Of a stretch of DNA of 64,000 bases, positions 1 through 10,191 are shown in pieces. The notes beneath the pieces are model-generated. The model saw only the letters and a list, made by a program, of their open reading frames with translations. It searched no databases and was not told the origin of the DNA. Position numbers and translations under genes: made by a program. The stretch is from Thiocapsa roseopersicina. Lineage in GTDB: Bacteria > Pseudomonadota > Gammaproteobacteria > Chromatiales > Chromatiaceae. The stretch lies in the NCBI RefSeq assembly GCF_900106925.1, contig NZ_FNNZ01000017.1, positions 48,356 through 112,355 on the forward strand, given 5' to 3'. Numbering within the stretch: position 1 is the stretch's first letter; every line of letters starts with the position of its first letter.

Positions 1-808
1 ACACCAGTATCAGGATGACGGCGCCCAGCAGGATCCGGTAGATCACGAAGGGGAGCATGCTGATGCGCTCGATGAATTTCAGAAAGTAATGAATGGTCAG
101 GTAGGCGACGATGAACGAGAGTGCCGCGCCGAGCAACAGCGACATCCAGTCGACCGGCTCGCCGGCCTGCAGCAGATCGAGCGTTTCGAGCCCGCCGGCC
201 ATGATGATCGTCGGGATCGCCAGCAGGAACGAGAAGCGCGAAGCCGCCTTGCGGGTCAGCCCGAGCATGAGCGCCGCCGTGATGGTGATGCCCGAGCGCG
301 AGGTCCCCGGAATGATCGCGACCGCCTGCATGACGCCGACGAACAGGGCCGCCTTCCAGCCGACGCTGTATTCGTCGCGCGCGCGTTTTCTGCTGAAGTC
401 CGCCCACCACAGCAGCAACCCGAAGCCGATGCTGGTGGCCGCAACCACCAGTGCAACCAGGGTCGCGTCTTCGCGCAGCACCTCGAGCACCGATTTCAGC
501 GGCAGTCCCAGCACGATCACCGGCAGGGTGGCGAGGATGATCATCCAGCCGAGTCGAGCGTCGGGCGCGTCGAATCTGCGCGTGCGCAGCGACTGCAGCA
601 CGGCGATCGTCATGGTCACGATCTCGCGTCTGAAATAGAGCATCACCGCGGCGAGCGTGCCGAGATGCAACGCGACATCGAAAGCGAGACTCTGCAGCTC
701 GTAGCCGAAGAGGAGCGGCGTCAGGATCAGATGTCCCGAGCTCGAGATCGGCAAGAACTCCGTAATGCCTTGAACGAACGCAAGTAAGACGATCTGAATA
801 GTTTCCAA
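1..808 (-). CDS. uppP: Undecaprenyl-diphosphatase UppP/BacA, 3' end outside the window
   Basis: Integral membrane phosphatase that converts undecaprenyl diphosphate to the monophosphate, recycling the lipid carrier for peptidoglycan. The frame reads through to base 1 without a stop, about 269 residues, which is nearly the full family length (265-275). Both family signatures are present: E-x-LPISSSGHL near residue 17 and PGTSRSG in the middle of the protein, with hydrophobic segments throughout. The start is TTG at 808 (protein begins LETIQIVLLAFVQG), chosen because a GAGGAG ribosome site lies about 8 bases upstream and no ATG fits. Family assignment is firm; only the last few residues are missing. 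Confidence 0.95.
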   Translation of the reverse strand, partial: METIQIVLLAFVQGITEFLPISSSGHLILTPLLFGYELQSLAFDVALHLGTLAAVMLYFRREIVTMTIAVLQSLRTRRFDAPDARLGWMIILATLPVIVLGLPLKSVLEVLREDATLVALVVAATSIGFGLLLWWADFSRKRARDEYSVGWKAALFVGVMQAVAIIPGTSRSGITITAALMLGLTRKAASRFSFLLAIPTIIMAGGLETLDLLQAGEPVDWMSLLLGAALSFIVAYLTIHYFLKFIERISMLPFVIYRILLGAVILILV

Positions 809-920
809 CGAACGGCGCTCCTCGGGATTGAAGGCGCGGATTATACGCGGCGTGCCGGACCTTTCGCTGCGATCTTGCGCGACCTCATCGACCGATCGAC
901 GACGCTCTGGCAGGCGCCGA

Positions 921-1661
921 TCATGCCTGCGGCAGCAGATAGAGCGTCGACCAGTCCGACACCGGCGGCAGGGTCTCGCGCGCAATCGCAGCGATATAGC
1001 CGGCTTCCGGGATGCAATGCAGAACGGCCGGCGGTTGTGCGCCGGCGGGTCGGGGCCGGAAGAGTCCGCGACCGTCGGCCTTGGCATCCGCCTCGAGTGC
1101 GGTCCAGGCACGGTAGAAGCGTGCGAGGCGCTCGGGCGGCGGAGCGGCCTTGATGGCGTGCACGGTCTCGGGCGCGAACATCCGCTGCGCAACCGCCTCG
1201 ATATCGCGTCGCGGGCGGATCAGCTCGCAGTCCACGCCGATTTCCTCACTCGGCCCGCTCCCGGCGCAAACACCCACCAAGGCCAGATCGCCGGTCGTCG
1301 TCAGATTGAACGAGAGCGGCAGCACTGCGCCTGCAAGAGCGGGCTTGCCGGCCGCACCATAGTCGAAGCGGAGCGACCCCGGCGGCGCGTCGAGGTAGCG
1401 CGAGAGGATCTCGCGCAGTCCGGCGTGGGCGCGGACATAGCGCTCGCGATAGGGCAGATGGCGCATCCGCGCCGCGCGCGCGCGCTGGTGCTCGCCGAGC
1501 AGGCTCAGAGCGTGCTCAAGCTCGATCCCGTGCGCATCCGTGCGGATTCGCCATAGATGCAGGGCACCCGATCGGATCTCGCAACGGCTCGGCCCGGCCG
1601 TCCAATCGATCGTCGGAGGGGCCGTTATCGCGCCGTCTTCATCCTGTCTTTGCGTCGACAT
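921..1661 (-). CDS. Sfp/AcpT-type 4'-phosphopantetheinyl transferase with altered motifs
   Basis: Predicted to transfer phosphopantetheine from CoA to a carrier-protein serine. At 246 residues it fits the Sfp-like two-lobed family. The magnesium-binding motif GVDCE lies at residues 142-146 (D144, E146), and the second core motif at 186-199 has W186, E190 and K194. Two departures are visible: the usual SHS-type stretch before GDLAL reads NLTTTGD (119-125), so the common histidine is absent, and the lysine before the catalytic glutamate is Leu189. The start at 1661 has GGAGG nine bases upstream. It is divergent from the small gene at 1785. It stands alone with no NRPS or PKS genes nearby, so its carrier-protein target is unknown. 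Confidence 0.85.
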   Translation of the reverse strand: MSTQRQDEDGAITAPPTIDWTAGPSRCEIRSGALHLWRIRTDAHGIELEHALSLLGEHQRARAARMRHLPYRERYVRAHAGLREILSRYLDAPPGSLRFDYGAAGKPALAGAVLPLSFNLTTTGDLALVGVCAGSGPSEEIGVDCELIRPRRDIEAVAQRMFAPETVHAIKAAPPPERLARFYRAWTALEADAKADGRGLFRPRPAGAQPPAVLHCIPEAGYIAAIARETLPPVSDWSTLYLLPQA

Positions 1662-1664
1662 GCG

Positions 1665-1694
1665 TTGTGACCTCCGTCGTCATCTTCCTATAAT
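1665..1694 (+). promoter_or_regulatory. Candidate sigma70 promoter for the 1785 gene
   Basis: TTGTGA at 1665-1670 and TATAAT at 1689-1694 are separated by 18 bases. This pair lies between two divergent genes and points toward the small gene at 1785. The -35 element starts just upstream of the transferase start codon at 1661. Assigned by motif match only. Confidence 0.45.
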
Positions 1695-1784
1695 CGACAA
1701 ACACTCGACAAACTGGGCGCCCCGGTCTCTCTGGGTATACGCCCGGCTGTCGGACCATCTCGCTCCCCGCCGGAGGCCAGGGCC

Positions 1785-2000
1785 TTGCAGACTCATGAGC
1801 AGTGTCGTGTGGATGCGCGCATCGAGGCGGTGTGCACGAAGGGTTGCAATCAGGTCAGGCAAGACATCGCCGCCTTGGAAGCCGGGGTGCAGCTGCCCGA
1901 GACACGTGATCTGAGCGAGGAGGAGTGCCGAACCCTGCTGCGCGAGCTCAAGCAGATCATGGCCGTCTACGGCGATACCTGTCGACTGCCGCCGTCCTGA
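1785..2000 (+). CDS. Small conserved-looking hypothetical protein
   Basis: A 71-residue acidic protein with no domain I recognise. It has two cysteines (CTKGC) near residue 17, then a leucine- and glutamate-rich helical stretch ending ELKQIMAVYG. The start is TTG at 1785, favoured by GGAGG at 1772-1776 with eight-base spacing; an in-frame GTG at 1809 lacks such a site. It lies between a divergent transferase gene and tex and has a candidate promoter at 1665-1694, so it is probably a real monocistronic gene or leads the tex transcript. Function unknown. Confidence 0.6.
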   Translation: MQTHEQCRVDARIEAVCTKGCNQVRQDIAALEAGVQLPETRDLSEEECRTLLRELKQIMAVYGDTCRLPPS

Positions 2001-2078
2001 GCGCCTGCGCCCTTCGCGTCGGGGGTGTATGCTGCCGCCGCCATCCATCCTGATCCGCCGCATCGGAACCTATCGCGC

Positions 2079-4460
2079 ATGACCGACATCACCCGGACCC
2101 TCAGCCAGGAGCTTGCCGCTCGACCCGAACAGGTCGAGGCCGCCATCCGACTGCTCGACGAAGGCGCAACCGTGCCCTTCATCGCACGCTATCGCAAAGA
2201 GGCCACGGGGGGGCTGGACGACATCCAGTTACGCTTACTCGAAGAACGCCTGGTCTATCTGCGCGATCTGAACGAGCGTCGCGCGACCGTGCTCAAGAGC
2301 ATCGAGGAGCAGGGCAAGCTGACGCCGGAGCTCCAAGCCGAGATCGTCGGCGCCGAGACCAAGCAGCGCTTAGAAGACCTTTACCTGCCTTTCAAGCCTA
2401 AGCGGCGCACCAAGGCCCAGATCGCGCGCGAGGCGGGGCTCGAGCCCTTGGCCGATGCGCTGCTCGCGGATCCGAGCGCGTTGCCCGAATCGCGCGCGGC
2501 GTCCTATGTGGATTCGCCCAAGGGCGTGGAGGACATCGCCGCGGCATTGGAAGGCGCGCGTCAGATCCTGATGGAGCGTTTCGCCGAGGATCCCGAGCTG
2601 ACCGGGCGTCTGCGCGATCACCTCTGGCAGCAGGGCATTCTGGTCTCCAAGGTGATGCCCGGCAAGGAAGAAGAGGGCAATAAGTTCTCGGATTATTTCG
2701 ACTATCGCGAGCCGCTTGCGCGCATTCCATCGCACCGTGCGCTGGCCTTGTTCCGCGGGCGCAACCAAGGCGTCCTGCACCTGGAGCTGTTGGCCGGGGA
2801 GGGCGATGATCCGGACGCCGTCTGTCGCGGTCTGATCGCCTCGCGCTTCGGGGTTCGCCAGGCCGGGCGCCCCGGCGACGACTGGCTGATCGAAACGGTC
2901 CGCAAGACCTGGCGGATCAAGCTGCTGACGCGTCTCGATTTAGAGTTCAAAGGCCGGATGCTGGAGGCGTCCGAAGAGGAGGCGATCCGCGTCTTCGGGC
3001 TCAACCTTAAGGCGCTCTTGTTGGCGGCCCCGGCGGGCCGGCTTGCGACACTCGGGCTGGATCCCGGACTGCGCACCGGGGTGAAGGTCGCCATCGTCGA
3101 CGGCACCGGGCGTGTGGCGGCGACCGACACCATCTATCCGCATGTGCCGAAGAACCAATGGGATGCCTCCATCGCGCGTCTCGCCCAGTTGTCGAAGCAG
3201 CACGGGGTGAAGCTCGTGAGTATCGGCAACGGCACCGGCTCGCGCGAGACCGACCGGCTGGTGCGCGAGCTGATCCAGCGCCACCCGGAGCTCGGCCTGC
3301 GCTCGCTCGTCGTGAGCGAGGCGGGCGCCTCGGTCTATTCGGCCTCCGAATTCGCCTCCAAAGAGCTGCCCGAGCTGGATGTCTCGCTGCGCGGCGCGGT
3401 CTCGATCGCACGCCGGCTGCAGGATCCGCTCGCCGAGCTGGTCAAGATCGATCCCAAGGCGATCGGTGTCGGTCAGTACCAGCACGACGTGAATCAGCCC
3501 AGACTCGCGCGTGCCCTGGATACCGTGGTGGAGGACTGCGTGAACGCCGTCGGGGTGGATCTGAACACCGCCTCCGTGCCGCTGCTGACACAAGTCTCGG
3601 GACTCAACCGCACTCTGGCCGAGAATATCGTTCAGTTTCGCGAGACCAACGGGGCCTTTCCCAACCGCAAACGCCTGATGGCGGTCCCCCGCTTCGGCGA
3701 GAAGGCGTTCCAACAGAGTGCGGGTTTCCTGCGCGTGCGCGACGGCGACGAGCCGCTGGACGCGTCTGCCGTTCACCCGGAGGCCTATCCGCTGGTGCGC
3801 AACATCCTTGCGGAAACCGGCAAACCCATCACCGCGCTGATCGGCGACAGCGCGACCCTGCGCCGCCTGGATCCCGCCCGCTTCACCGACGAGCGCTTTG
3901 GCCTGCCCACCGTGAAGGACATCCTCGCCGAGCTGGAGAAACCCGGCCGCGACCCACGCCCCGAGTTCAAGACCGCTCAGCTCAAGGAGGGCGTTGAGAC
4001 GCTCAAGGATCTCAAGCCCGACATGATCCTGGAGGGTACCGTCACCAACGTGACCAACTTCGGCGCCTTCGTGGACGTCGGGGTCCATCAAGACGGCCTG
4101 GTGCACATCTCCGCCTTGGCCGATCGCTTCGTCAAGGATCCGCATGCGGTGGTCAAGTCAGGCGACCTCGTGAAGGTGAAGGTGATGGAGGTCGATCTCG
4201 TGCGCAAACGCATCGCGCTGAGCATGCGTCTGGGCGATGTCGCGCCCGAGCGCACGGCCGGCGACGCCTCCGACAGCCGGTCGCAGGGTCGCGAACCGCG
4301 CCCGAGGGCACACATCCCGCCGGGTCGGCCCGGCCGCTCGGCCGATGCACGCCCGGCATCCGACGGACGAGGTGCGGCTCGCGCGAAGGCGCCCGCAGCG
4401 TCCGAGGCCCCCGGCGGCGGAACGATGGCGGATGCCTTCGCCAAGGCCAAGCGCCGTTGA
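2079..4460 (+). CDS. tex: Tex, RNA-binding transcription accessory protein
   Basis: Cytoplasmic RNA-binding protein of the Tex/YhgF family, linked in other bacteria to transcription and RNA turnover. At 793 residues it is close to the E. coli protein (773). The N-terminal Tex helical region is followed by a YqgF/RNase H-like fold starting near residue 322 (LDPGLRTG), a helix-hairpin-helix section around 494-560, and an S1 domain at about 647-720 ([17 protein letters not shown]). A basic Arg/Pro/Ala-rich tail of about 75 residues follows, longer than usual. I chose ATG at 2079 ([10 protein letters not shown]) because it matches the family N terminus; an in-frame ATG at 2025 would add an unsupported leader. 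Confidence 0.95.
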   Translation: MTDITRTLSQELAARPEQVEAAIRLLDEGATVPFIARYRKEATGGLDDIQLRLLEERLVYLRDLNERRATVLKSIEEQGKLTPELQAEIVGAETKQRLEDLYLPFKPKRRTKAQIAREAGLEPLADALLADPSALPESRAASYVDSPKGVEDIAAALEGARQILMERFAEDPELTGRLRDHLWQQGILVSKVMPGKEEEGNKFSDYFDYREPLARIPSHRALALFRGRNQGVLHLELLAGEGDDPDAVCRGLIASRFGVRQAGRPGDDWLIETVRKTWRIKLLTRLDLEFKGRMLEASEEEAIRVFGLNLKALLLAAPAGRLATLGLDPGLRTGVKVAIVDGTGRVAATDTIYPHVPKNQWDASIARLAQLSKQHGVKLVSIGNGTGSRETDRLVRELIQRHPELGLRSLVVSEAGASVYSASEFASKELPELDVSLRGAVSIARRLQDPLAELVKIDPKAIGVGQYQHDVNQPRLARALDTVVEDCVNAVGVDLNTASVPLLTQVSGLNRTLAENIVQFRETNGAFPNRKRLMAVPRFGEKAFQQSAGFLRVRDGDEPLDASAVHPEAYPLVRNILAETGKPITALIGDSATLRRLDPARFTDERFGLPTVKDILAELEKPGRDPRPEFKTAQLKEGVETLKDLKPDMILEGTVTNVTNFGAFVDVGVHQDGLVHISALADRFVKDPHAVVKSGDLVKVKVMEVDLVRKRIALSMRLGDVAPERTAGDASDSRSQGREPRPRAHIPPGRPGRSADARPASDGRGAARAKAPAASEAPGGGTMADAFAKAKRR

Positions 4461-4491
4461 GGCCGCGTAACGCGACGCGATCGAGCCCTGG

Positions 4492-4830
4492 ATGGCCCGC
4501 TCTTCCTCCGCCGACGACCTGCTGCACACACGTGTCTACCGCGCCGCCTCGCCGATTCACGGCCAAGGCTGCTTCGCCAAGATCGCGTTTCGCAGCGGCG
4601 ACTTCATCGGCACCTTCGAAGGCCCCGAGGTGGACCGAGATGGTACCTACGTGCTTTGGACCTACGACAGCGAGGGCAACGTCCTCACCGGTCGCGAGGT
4701 GCGCAACCTCCTGCGCTGGTTGAACCACAGCGACGACCCGAACGCCGAACTCGACGGCTTCGATCTCTACGCCCTGCGCGCAATCGCAGTCGACGAAGAG
4801 CTCACCTTCGACTACAGCGGCGCCGGCTGA
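4492..4830 (+). CDS. Short SET-domain protein
   Basis: A 112-residue protein that is almost entirely a SET domain, the fold of protein lysine methyltransferases that use S-adenosylmethionine. The diagnostic C-terminal motifs are present: RWLNHSDDPNAE (residues about 80-91, the NHS-type motif) and ELTFDYSG near the end. The N-terminal SET strand is seen as GQGCFA and GDFIGTFEG. It starts 31 bases after tex and may be cotranscribed. Bacterial SET proteins of this size are often annotated only as nuclear protein SET; the substrate cannot be read from sequence. Confidence 0.85.
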   Translation: MARSSSADDLLHTRVYRAASPIHGQGCFAKIAFRSGDFIGTFEGPEVDRDGTYVLWTYDSEGNVLTGREVRNLLRWLNHSDDPNAELDGFDLYALRAIAVDEELTFDYSGAG

Positions 4831-4894
4831 CGAGTTGCTTTGGGCACAGCGTGCCCCGACACTAGCCACCCTAGCCGTAACTCCGCGAGCCACC

Positions 4895-6127
4895 GTGAAG
4901 CGCCTGTCCAAGTTTTTCTTGCCCGTCCTGATTCTCGCCGTCGGTTTCGGAGTTTTTCAGTATCTCAAGCAGACCCGGCCCGAACGTCCGCCGGCGGAGA
5001 TCAACGAGCGCGTCTGGCGAATCGAGGCCGAAACGGTGGAGCCGCGTCGGCTCTCGCCTGGGCTCGAGCTCTACGGCAGTGTCCAGACGCCTGATCTCCT
5101 GCGCGCGGCGGCTTCCGCACAGGCGCGGGTCGCTCGGGTGCTGGTGCGCGAGGGCGATCGAGTCGAGGCAGGACAGCTTCTGGTGGAGCTCGATCCGCGT
5201 GACTTCAGCTTCCGTCTCGCACAGGCCCGGGCCCAGCTCGACGAGTTGGAGGCGCAGGTCGAAAGCGAGCGCACCGGGCACGAGACTGATCTCGCCGCGC
5301 TCGAGCAGGAGCGCAAGCTGCTCGCCATCGCCCAAGACGGCGTCGAGCGCGCCTCGCAGCTGACCAAGCAGAGGGTCGGCTCCCAAACCGACCTGGATAT
5401 CGCCGAGCAGGAATTGGCCCGCCAAGCGCTGGCCGTGAGCAACCGCGAGATGAGCATCGCGGATTTTCCGGCGCGTCAACGCGCCCTCGAAGCGAGACTC
5501 TCGAGTGCCCGGGCCCGTCTAGAGGAGATCGCGCTCGAGCTCGAGCGTGCTCCGGTGGTCGCACCCTACGATGCCATCATCGCCAAGGTCTCGGTCACGG
5601 CGGGTGATCAGGTGCGCAAGGACGATGTCCTCTTGACGCTCTATGCAATCGACAGCCTGGAGGTCCGCGCGCGGATTCCGGCGCCCTTTCAGGCGGAGCT
5701 GACCGCCTCGCTGCAGGAGGAGGGCCGACTGCCCGCCACCGCCACCATCGGGGAGCGCTCGCTCAAGCTCTCGCTGGAGCGGCTCGCCGGGGAGGCAAGC
5801 GCCAGCGGCATCGACGGTCTTTTCGATGTCGAGGACGAGGCAGGCCTTCTGCGCGCCGGTCAGATGATCTCGTTGCGCCTGGACCGACCGCCGCAGGATG
5901 GCGCGGTGCCGGCCCCCTTCGGTGCAGTCTACGGCGGTGATCGCGTCTACAAGCTCGTCGACGGGCGGATGAAAGGCGTGCCCGTGCGCAGTCTGGGGAG
6001 CTGGTTCACCGAGACGGGCGAGGAGCGTCTGCTGGTGCAGGCGCCCGATCTCGCTGCCGGGGACCGCCTGATCGTGACCCACATGCCGAACGCTATCGAT
6101 GGGTTGCGGGTGGAGACGGTGCAGTGA
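4895..6127 (+). CDS. RND efflux adaptor (HlyD/AcrA-type membrane fusion protein)
   Basis: Periplasmic adaptor joining an inner-membrane RND pump to an outer-membrane channel. It has an N-terminal membrane anchor (residues about 5-22, FFLPVLILAVGFGVFQYL), a split biotinyl-lipoyl domain (RVLVREGDRVEAGQLLVELD, with its other half around APYDAIIAKVSVTAGDQV) and a long coiled-coil hairpin between them. I place the start at GTG 4895, giving 410 residues and putting the anchor at the N terminus; an in-frame TTG at 4835 is possible. Its last codons overlap the pump gene. No outer-membrane factor gene is next to it. Confidence 0.9.
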   Translation: MKRLSKFFLPVLILAVGFGVFQYLKQTRPERPPAEINERVWRIEAETVEPRRLSPGLELYGSVQTPDLLRAAASAQARVARVLVREGDRVEAGQLLVELDPRDFSFRLAQARAQLDELEAQVESERTGHETDLAALEQERKLLAIAQDGVERASQLTKQRVGSQTDLDIAEQELARQALAVSNREMSIADFPARQRALEARLSSARARLEEIALELERAPVVAPYDAIIAKVSVTAGDQVRKDDVLLTLYAIDSLEVRARIPAPFQAELTASLQEEGRLPATATIGERSLKLSLERLAGEASASGIDGLFDVEDEAGLLRAGQMISLRLDRPPQDGAVPAPFGAVYGGDRVYKLVDGRMKGVPVRSLGSWFTETGEERLLVQAPDLAAGDRLIVTHMPNAIDGLRVETVQ

Positions 6128-9100
6128 CGAACAGCAGACCCGCCAAGGAGAAGGTGATCAAGGGTCATCAGAACGACATCATCGGTCTGTTTGCCCACCA
6201 CAAGGTCGCGGCCAACCTCCTGATGGCGATCATGATCCTGAGCGGGATCTTCGCTCTGGATCGCCTGAACGTACAGTTCTTCCCGAGCTTCGATCTGGAC
6301 GTGGTGACGGTGCGGGTCGTCTGGACGGGCGCGAGCGCCGAGGACATCGAGGACGGTATCACCAATCCCCTGGAGCAGCGCCTGCGCTCGGTCGACAGCC
6401 TGCGCAAGATGACCTCCACCTCCACCCAAGGGATCTCGGCGATCACGATCGAGTTCGAGGAGGGCGTCGATCCCTTGCTGGCGTTGGACAATGTCCGCCG
6501 CTTGGTCGACGATTTCCGCAATCTTCCTCAGGACGCCGAGAAGCCCGAGGTTGCGCTTGTCAACCGCTACGAGTCCGTGGCGCGGTTGGTTCTGACCGGG
6601 CTCGAGCGTCCGGACGAGATGCGTCATCTGGCGCGTCGCTTCGAATCGGAGCTGTTGGAGCGCGGGATCGACAAGGTGGAGATCCGCGGCCTTCCGCTCG
6701 AAGAGATCAGTATCCAAATCGAGCAGGCGCGACTCGAAGAGCTGGGGCTGGGTCTGCCGCAGATCGGCGAGCGAGTCGACGCCTTCAGCAGGGATCTGCC
6801 CGCCGGTGCGATCGGGCGCGGCGAGGCGACGCGCGAGCTGCGCAGCCTCGACAAGCGGCGCGACAGCCTGGAGTTCGGCGAGATTCCCATCAAGACCGAG
6901 GAGACGCTGAATCTGCAGCTCGGCGACATCGCCGAGATCGAGCGGGTGCCGCGCGACTCCACGCTGCAGCTCTCGATGAACGGCAGCCCGGCGGTCGAGA
7001 TGGTCCTGCAGCGGGCCGAGACGGGTAACTCGCTCGCAGCGGCAAAGGTGCTCGACGAGTGGCTCGCCGAGACGCGTCCCTTGCTGCCGCCGGGGGTCGA
7101 GCTGGTCGTCTACGATGCCTCCTGGGAGCTGATCCGCGATCGCATCATGCTGCTCGTCAACAACGGCGCGACCGGTCTCGTCGCCGTGGTCGCGATCCTG
7201 TACCTGTTTCTGAGCGGTCGCGTCGCCTTCTGGGTCGCCTGGGGCATCCCCGTGTCCTTTCTCGCGACCCTCTACATCCTCTATCTGGCCGGCGGCAGCA
7301 TCAACATGATGAGCCTGTTCGCGCTCATCATGGCGCTGGGGATCATCGTGGACGACGCCATCGTCGTCGGCGAGGACGCCATGGCGCATCATCAGATGGG
7401 CGAGGACCCTCTGCTCGCGGCCGAGGGCGGTGTGCGTCGGATGATGGCCCCGGTGGTCGCCTCCTCGCTGACGACCATCGCTGCGTTTCTCCCGCTGATG
7501 TTGGTCGGCGGGACGATCGGCAACATCCTGAACGTGATCCCGCTGGTCATCGTCGCCGTCATCCTCGCCTCGCTCCTGGAAAGCATGCTGGTGTTGCCGA
7601 GCCATCTGCGCAGCGCCTTCGTCCATGCCCACAAGGTCACGCCGGATTCGTTCCGGGGGCGGCTTGATCGGGGCTTCGAGTGGTTCCGGGATCGGGCCTT
7701 TCGCCCCCTGGTGACCTTGGCCGTGCACCACCGCTTCGTGACCATCGCCGGGGCAGTTGCGGCCTTGATGATCGCTGTCGGATTGTTGGCGGGAGGGCGA
7801 CTGGCCTTTGTCTTCTTCCCGACCCCCGAGGGTCAGATCATCACGGCGAACGCAACCTTCGTCGCCGGCACGCCGCGTGCCCAAGTCGACGCGCTGATCG
7901 AGCAGCTCGAGGACACGCTGTGGGAGACCGAGCGTGCCTTCGATCAGGGCAAGCTGGTGAACCTGGCGATCGCGCTGCACGGCTCCAAGGCCGACAGCGG
8001 CAGCGGCTCGGCGGCCGACCAGCTCGGTGCGCTGCAGGTTGAGCTGATCGCACCCGATGCCCGCGACGTTCGCAACGAGGAGTTCATTCGGGCCTGGCGT
8101 GAGCGCATCACGCTGCCTGCCGGGCTCGAAGGCTTCACCATTGCCTCGCGACGCGCGGGACCGCCCGGCCGCGACTTGACGGTGCGGCTCTTCGGGGCCG
8201 ATGCCGAGACCCTGAAGGCCGCCGCACTCGACATCTCGGAGGTGATCAAGGGGCTTCCCGGCGTGACGGCCGTCGAGGACGACATGGCCTTCGGTCGCGA
8301 GCAGATCATCTACTCGCTCACCCCCGCCGGGGAGGCGCTGGGTCTCACGGTCGCGGAGTTGGGCACCCAATTGCGGACCGCCTTCGAAGGACAACTGGTT
8401 CAGATCTTCCAGGACGGCGCCGACGAGGTCGAGGTCCGGGTCAAGCTGCCGAGGAACGAGCGAGAGCGTCTCGGGACCCTGGAGCGCATCAATATCCGCC
8501 TCGCCGACGGCACATCGGTCCCGCTGACGACCGTCGCCGAATGGCACTCGCGGCGTGGTTTCGAGATCCTGCGGCACGCCGAAGGCAAGCTGGCGGTCGA
8601 GGTTTCCGCGGACGTCGACTCGGACGTGAACAACGTCGGCACCATCATCGAGGGCCTGATTTCGTCGACGCTTCCGGAGCTTCAGTCCGCCTACGGGATC
8701 AGCTACTCGTTCGAGGGCCGTTCCGCGGATCAGCGCGAGACCTTCGCGGATATGCGCAAGGGGCTGATTCTGGGTCTGATCCTGATCTACGTGATCCTGG
8801 CCTGGGTCTTTTCGTCCTACGGATGGCCCTTGGTGGTCATGACGGCCATCCCGTTCGGCTTGACCGGAGCACTCTTCGGTCACTGGCTGATCGGAATCGA
8901 CGTGACGATTCTCTCGCTCTTCGGGATGTTCGGCCTGTCCGGAATCGTGGTCAATGACTCCATCATCTTGGTCAAGTTCTATCAGGAGCAGCTCGACCAA
9001 GGTGTTGCCAGCCGCGAGGCGCTGATCGAGGCCGCTTCGCAGCGACTACGGGCCGTGCTCTTGACCTCCTTGACCACGATCGCCGGCCTGACGCCGCTGC

Positions 9101-9276
9101 TCTTCGAAAAATCGGTCCAGGCGCAGTTCCTCATCCCCATGGTGACGTCGATCGCCTTCGGGCTCGGCTTCGCGACGATTCTGGTCCTGCTCGTCATCCC
9201 GGCGCTGCTCTCGATTCACGACAGCGTGCATGGACGCTTGGGCCGGTTCTTCAAGGTAAGCCCCGCACGGGCGTGA
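6124..9276 (+). CDS. RND-family efflux pump, AcrB-like
   Basis: Proton-driven inner-membrane pump of 1050 residues, the usual length for the AcrB/MexB superfamily, with the two-fold repeated plan of a TM helix, a large periplasmic loop and a TM bundle. The proton-relay aspartate pair in TM4 is present at D410/D411 (IIVDDAIVV). The GTG start overlaps the adaptor's stop codon by four bases, showing translational coupling. It resembles the branch with FFPSFDLD near the N terminus that handles varied substrates; the substrate cannot be inferred. Its end converges with the RIO kinase gene. Confidence 0.95.
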   Translation: MTNSRPAKEKVIKGHQNDIIGLFAHHKVAANLLMAIMILSGIFALDRLNVQFFPSFDLDVVTVRVVWTGASAEDIEDGITNPLEQRLRSVDSLRKMTSTSTQGISAITIEFEEGVDPLLALDNVRRLVDDFRNLPQDAEKPEVALVNRYESVARLVLTGLERPDEMRHLARRFESELLERGIDKVEIRGLPLEEISIQIEQARLEELGLGLPQIGERVDAFSRDLPAGAIGRGEATRELRSLDKRRDSLEFGEIPIKTEETLNLQLGDIAEIERVPRDSTLQLSMNGSPAVEMVLQRAETGNSLAAAKVLDEWLAETRPLLPPGVELVVYDASWELIRDRIMLLVNNGATGLVAVVAILYLFLSGRVAFWVAWGIPVSFLATLYILYLAGGSINMMSLFALIMALGIIVDDAIVVGEDAMAHHQMGEDPLLAAEGGVRRMMAPVVASSLTTIAAFLPLMLVGGTIGNILNVIPLVIVAVILASLLESMLVLPSHLRSAFVHAHKVTPDSFRGRLDRGFEWFRDRAFRPLVTLAVHHRFVTIAGAVAALMIAVGLLAGGRLAFVFFPTPEGQIITANATFVAGTPRAQVDALIEQLEDTLWETERAFDQGKLVNLAIALHGSKADSGSGSAADQLGALQVELIAPDARDVRNEEFIRAWRERITLPAGLEGFTIASRRAGPPGRDLTVRLFGADAETLKAAALDISEVIKGLPGVTAVEDDMAFGREQIIYSLTPAGEALGLTVAELGTQLRTAFEGQLVQIFQDGADEVEVRVKLPRNERERLGTLERINIRLADGTSVPLTTVAEWHSRRGFEILRHAEGKLAVEVSADVDSDVNNVGTIIEGLISSTLPELQSAYGISYSFEGRSADQRETFADMRKGLILGLILIYVILAWVFSSYGWPLVVMTAIPFGLTGALFGHWLIGIDVTILSLFGMFGLSGIVVNDSIILVKFYQEQLDQGVASREALIEAASQRLRAVLLTSLTTIAGLTPLLFEKSVQAQFLIPMVTSIAFGLGFATILVLLVIPALLSIHDSVHGRLGRFFKVSPARA

Positions 9277-9345
9277 TCCTTGCCGTGGGTGTCGCGTCTT
9301 TCCCGGCGCTCCGCGCGCGATGCCGCGCGCAGTGCGAAGCGACCA

Positions 9346-10191
9346 TCAAGCCTCCTCGCGCCCCTGGCGACGCCTGATCGCATCGTCGCGCGCATCGTCG
9401 ATCTCTCGCATGATGCTGTCGATGTCGACTTCTTTATTGGTGCCTTTGAAGTGCCCGGTCAATTTGATCTCGGGGGTCAGAGCGCCGCTCTCGTAGATGT
9501 ACCAGATCTCTTTCGCATAGCTGGTCGAGAGCAGCTCCGGGGCAAATTGACCGAAGTAGGACGCCAGGTTTCCGACATCGCGCTCCAGCATTCGCGCGGC
9601 ATTGTTGTTGGCCGCCGCATCGACCGCTTGCGGAAGGTCGATGATCACGGGGCCATACTGGTCCACCAGGATGTTGAATTCCGAGAGATCGCCGTGGACG
9701 AGCCCGCTGCACAGCATGCGCACCACATCCTTGAGCAGGATCTCGTGGTAGCGAAGCGCCTGCTCGCCCGTCAGGTCCAGATCATTGAGCCTTGGCGCCG
9801 CATTACCCTCGTCGTCGGTGACGAGCTCCATCAGCAAGACGCCTTCGACATAGAGGTGAGGCTTGGGAACACGCACACCCGCAGCGGCCAGGCGGTATAG
9901 GGCATCGACCTCGGTATTCTGCCAAACGTCTTCCTGCTGTTGGCGTCCGTAACGAGAGCCTTTCGCCATGGCGCGCGCCTGTCGACTGTTTCGCACCTTA
10001 CGTCCTTCGCTGTACAAGACCTGCTTATGAAAACCCCGTTGATTGGCTTCCTTGTAGACCTTGGCACAGCGCACCGCGCCATCGGCATGCACGACATAGA
10101 CTGCGGCTTCCTTGCCGCTCTTGAGCGGCCGGATCACCTCGTCGATGAGACCGTCGCGGACCAGCGGCTCCAGCCGTTTTGGGATTTTCAT
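9346..10191 (-). CDS. RIO1-type serine protein kinase
   Basis: Atypical protein kinase of the RIO family, 281 residues. The P-loop-like region KSGKEAAVYVV lies near residues 24-34, the ATP-site lysine is in RCAKVYK (K44), the catalytic loop is HGDLSEFN (around 165-172), and the metal-binding loop is IDLPQ (around 183-187), all RIO hallmarks. I place the start at the ATG at 10191 (MKIPKRLEPL), matching close relatives such as Pseudomonas PA4780; upstream in-frame ATGs at 10197 and 10242 are less likely. The gene is divergent from the small gene at 10455. Substrates of bacterial RIO kinases are mostly unknown. Confidence 0.9.
   Translation of the reverse strand: MKIPKRLEPLVRDGLIDEVIRPLKSGKEAAVYVVHADGAVRCAKVYKEANQRGFHKQVLYSEGRKVRNSRQARAMAKGSRYGRQQQEDVWQNTEVDALYRLAAAGVRVPKPHLYVEGVLLMELVTDDEGNAAPRLNDLDLTGEQALRYHEILLKDVVRMLCSGLVHGDLSEFNILVDQYGPVIIDLPQAVDAAANNNAARMLERDVGNLASYFGQFAPELLSTSYAKEIWYIYESGALTPEIKLTGHFKGTNKEVDIDSIMREIDDARDDAIRRRQGREEA

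Noticed and set aside
2940..4145. 401-codon minus-strand frame opposite tex
   Set aside because: Antisense shadow without motifs, while Tex domains are intact on the plus strand.
5947..9000. 1017-codon open frame on the minus strand opposite the RND pump
   Set aside because: Shadow of a GC-rich gene; composition is rich in Asp, His, Gln and Arg with no domains, and the plus strand encodes a clear AcrB-like protein.
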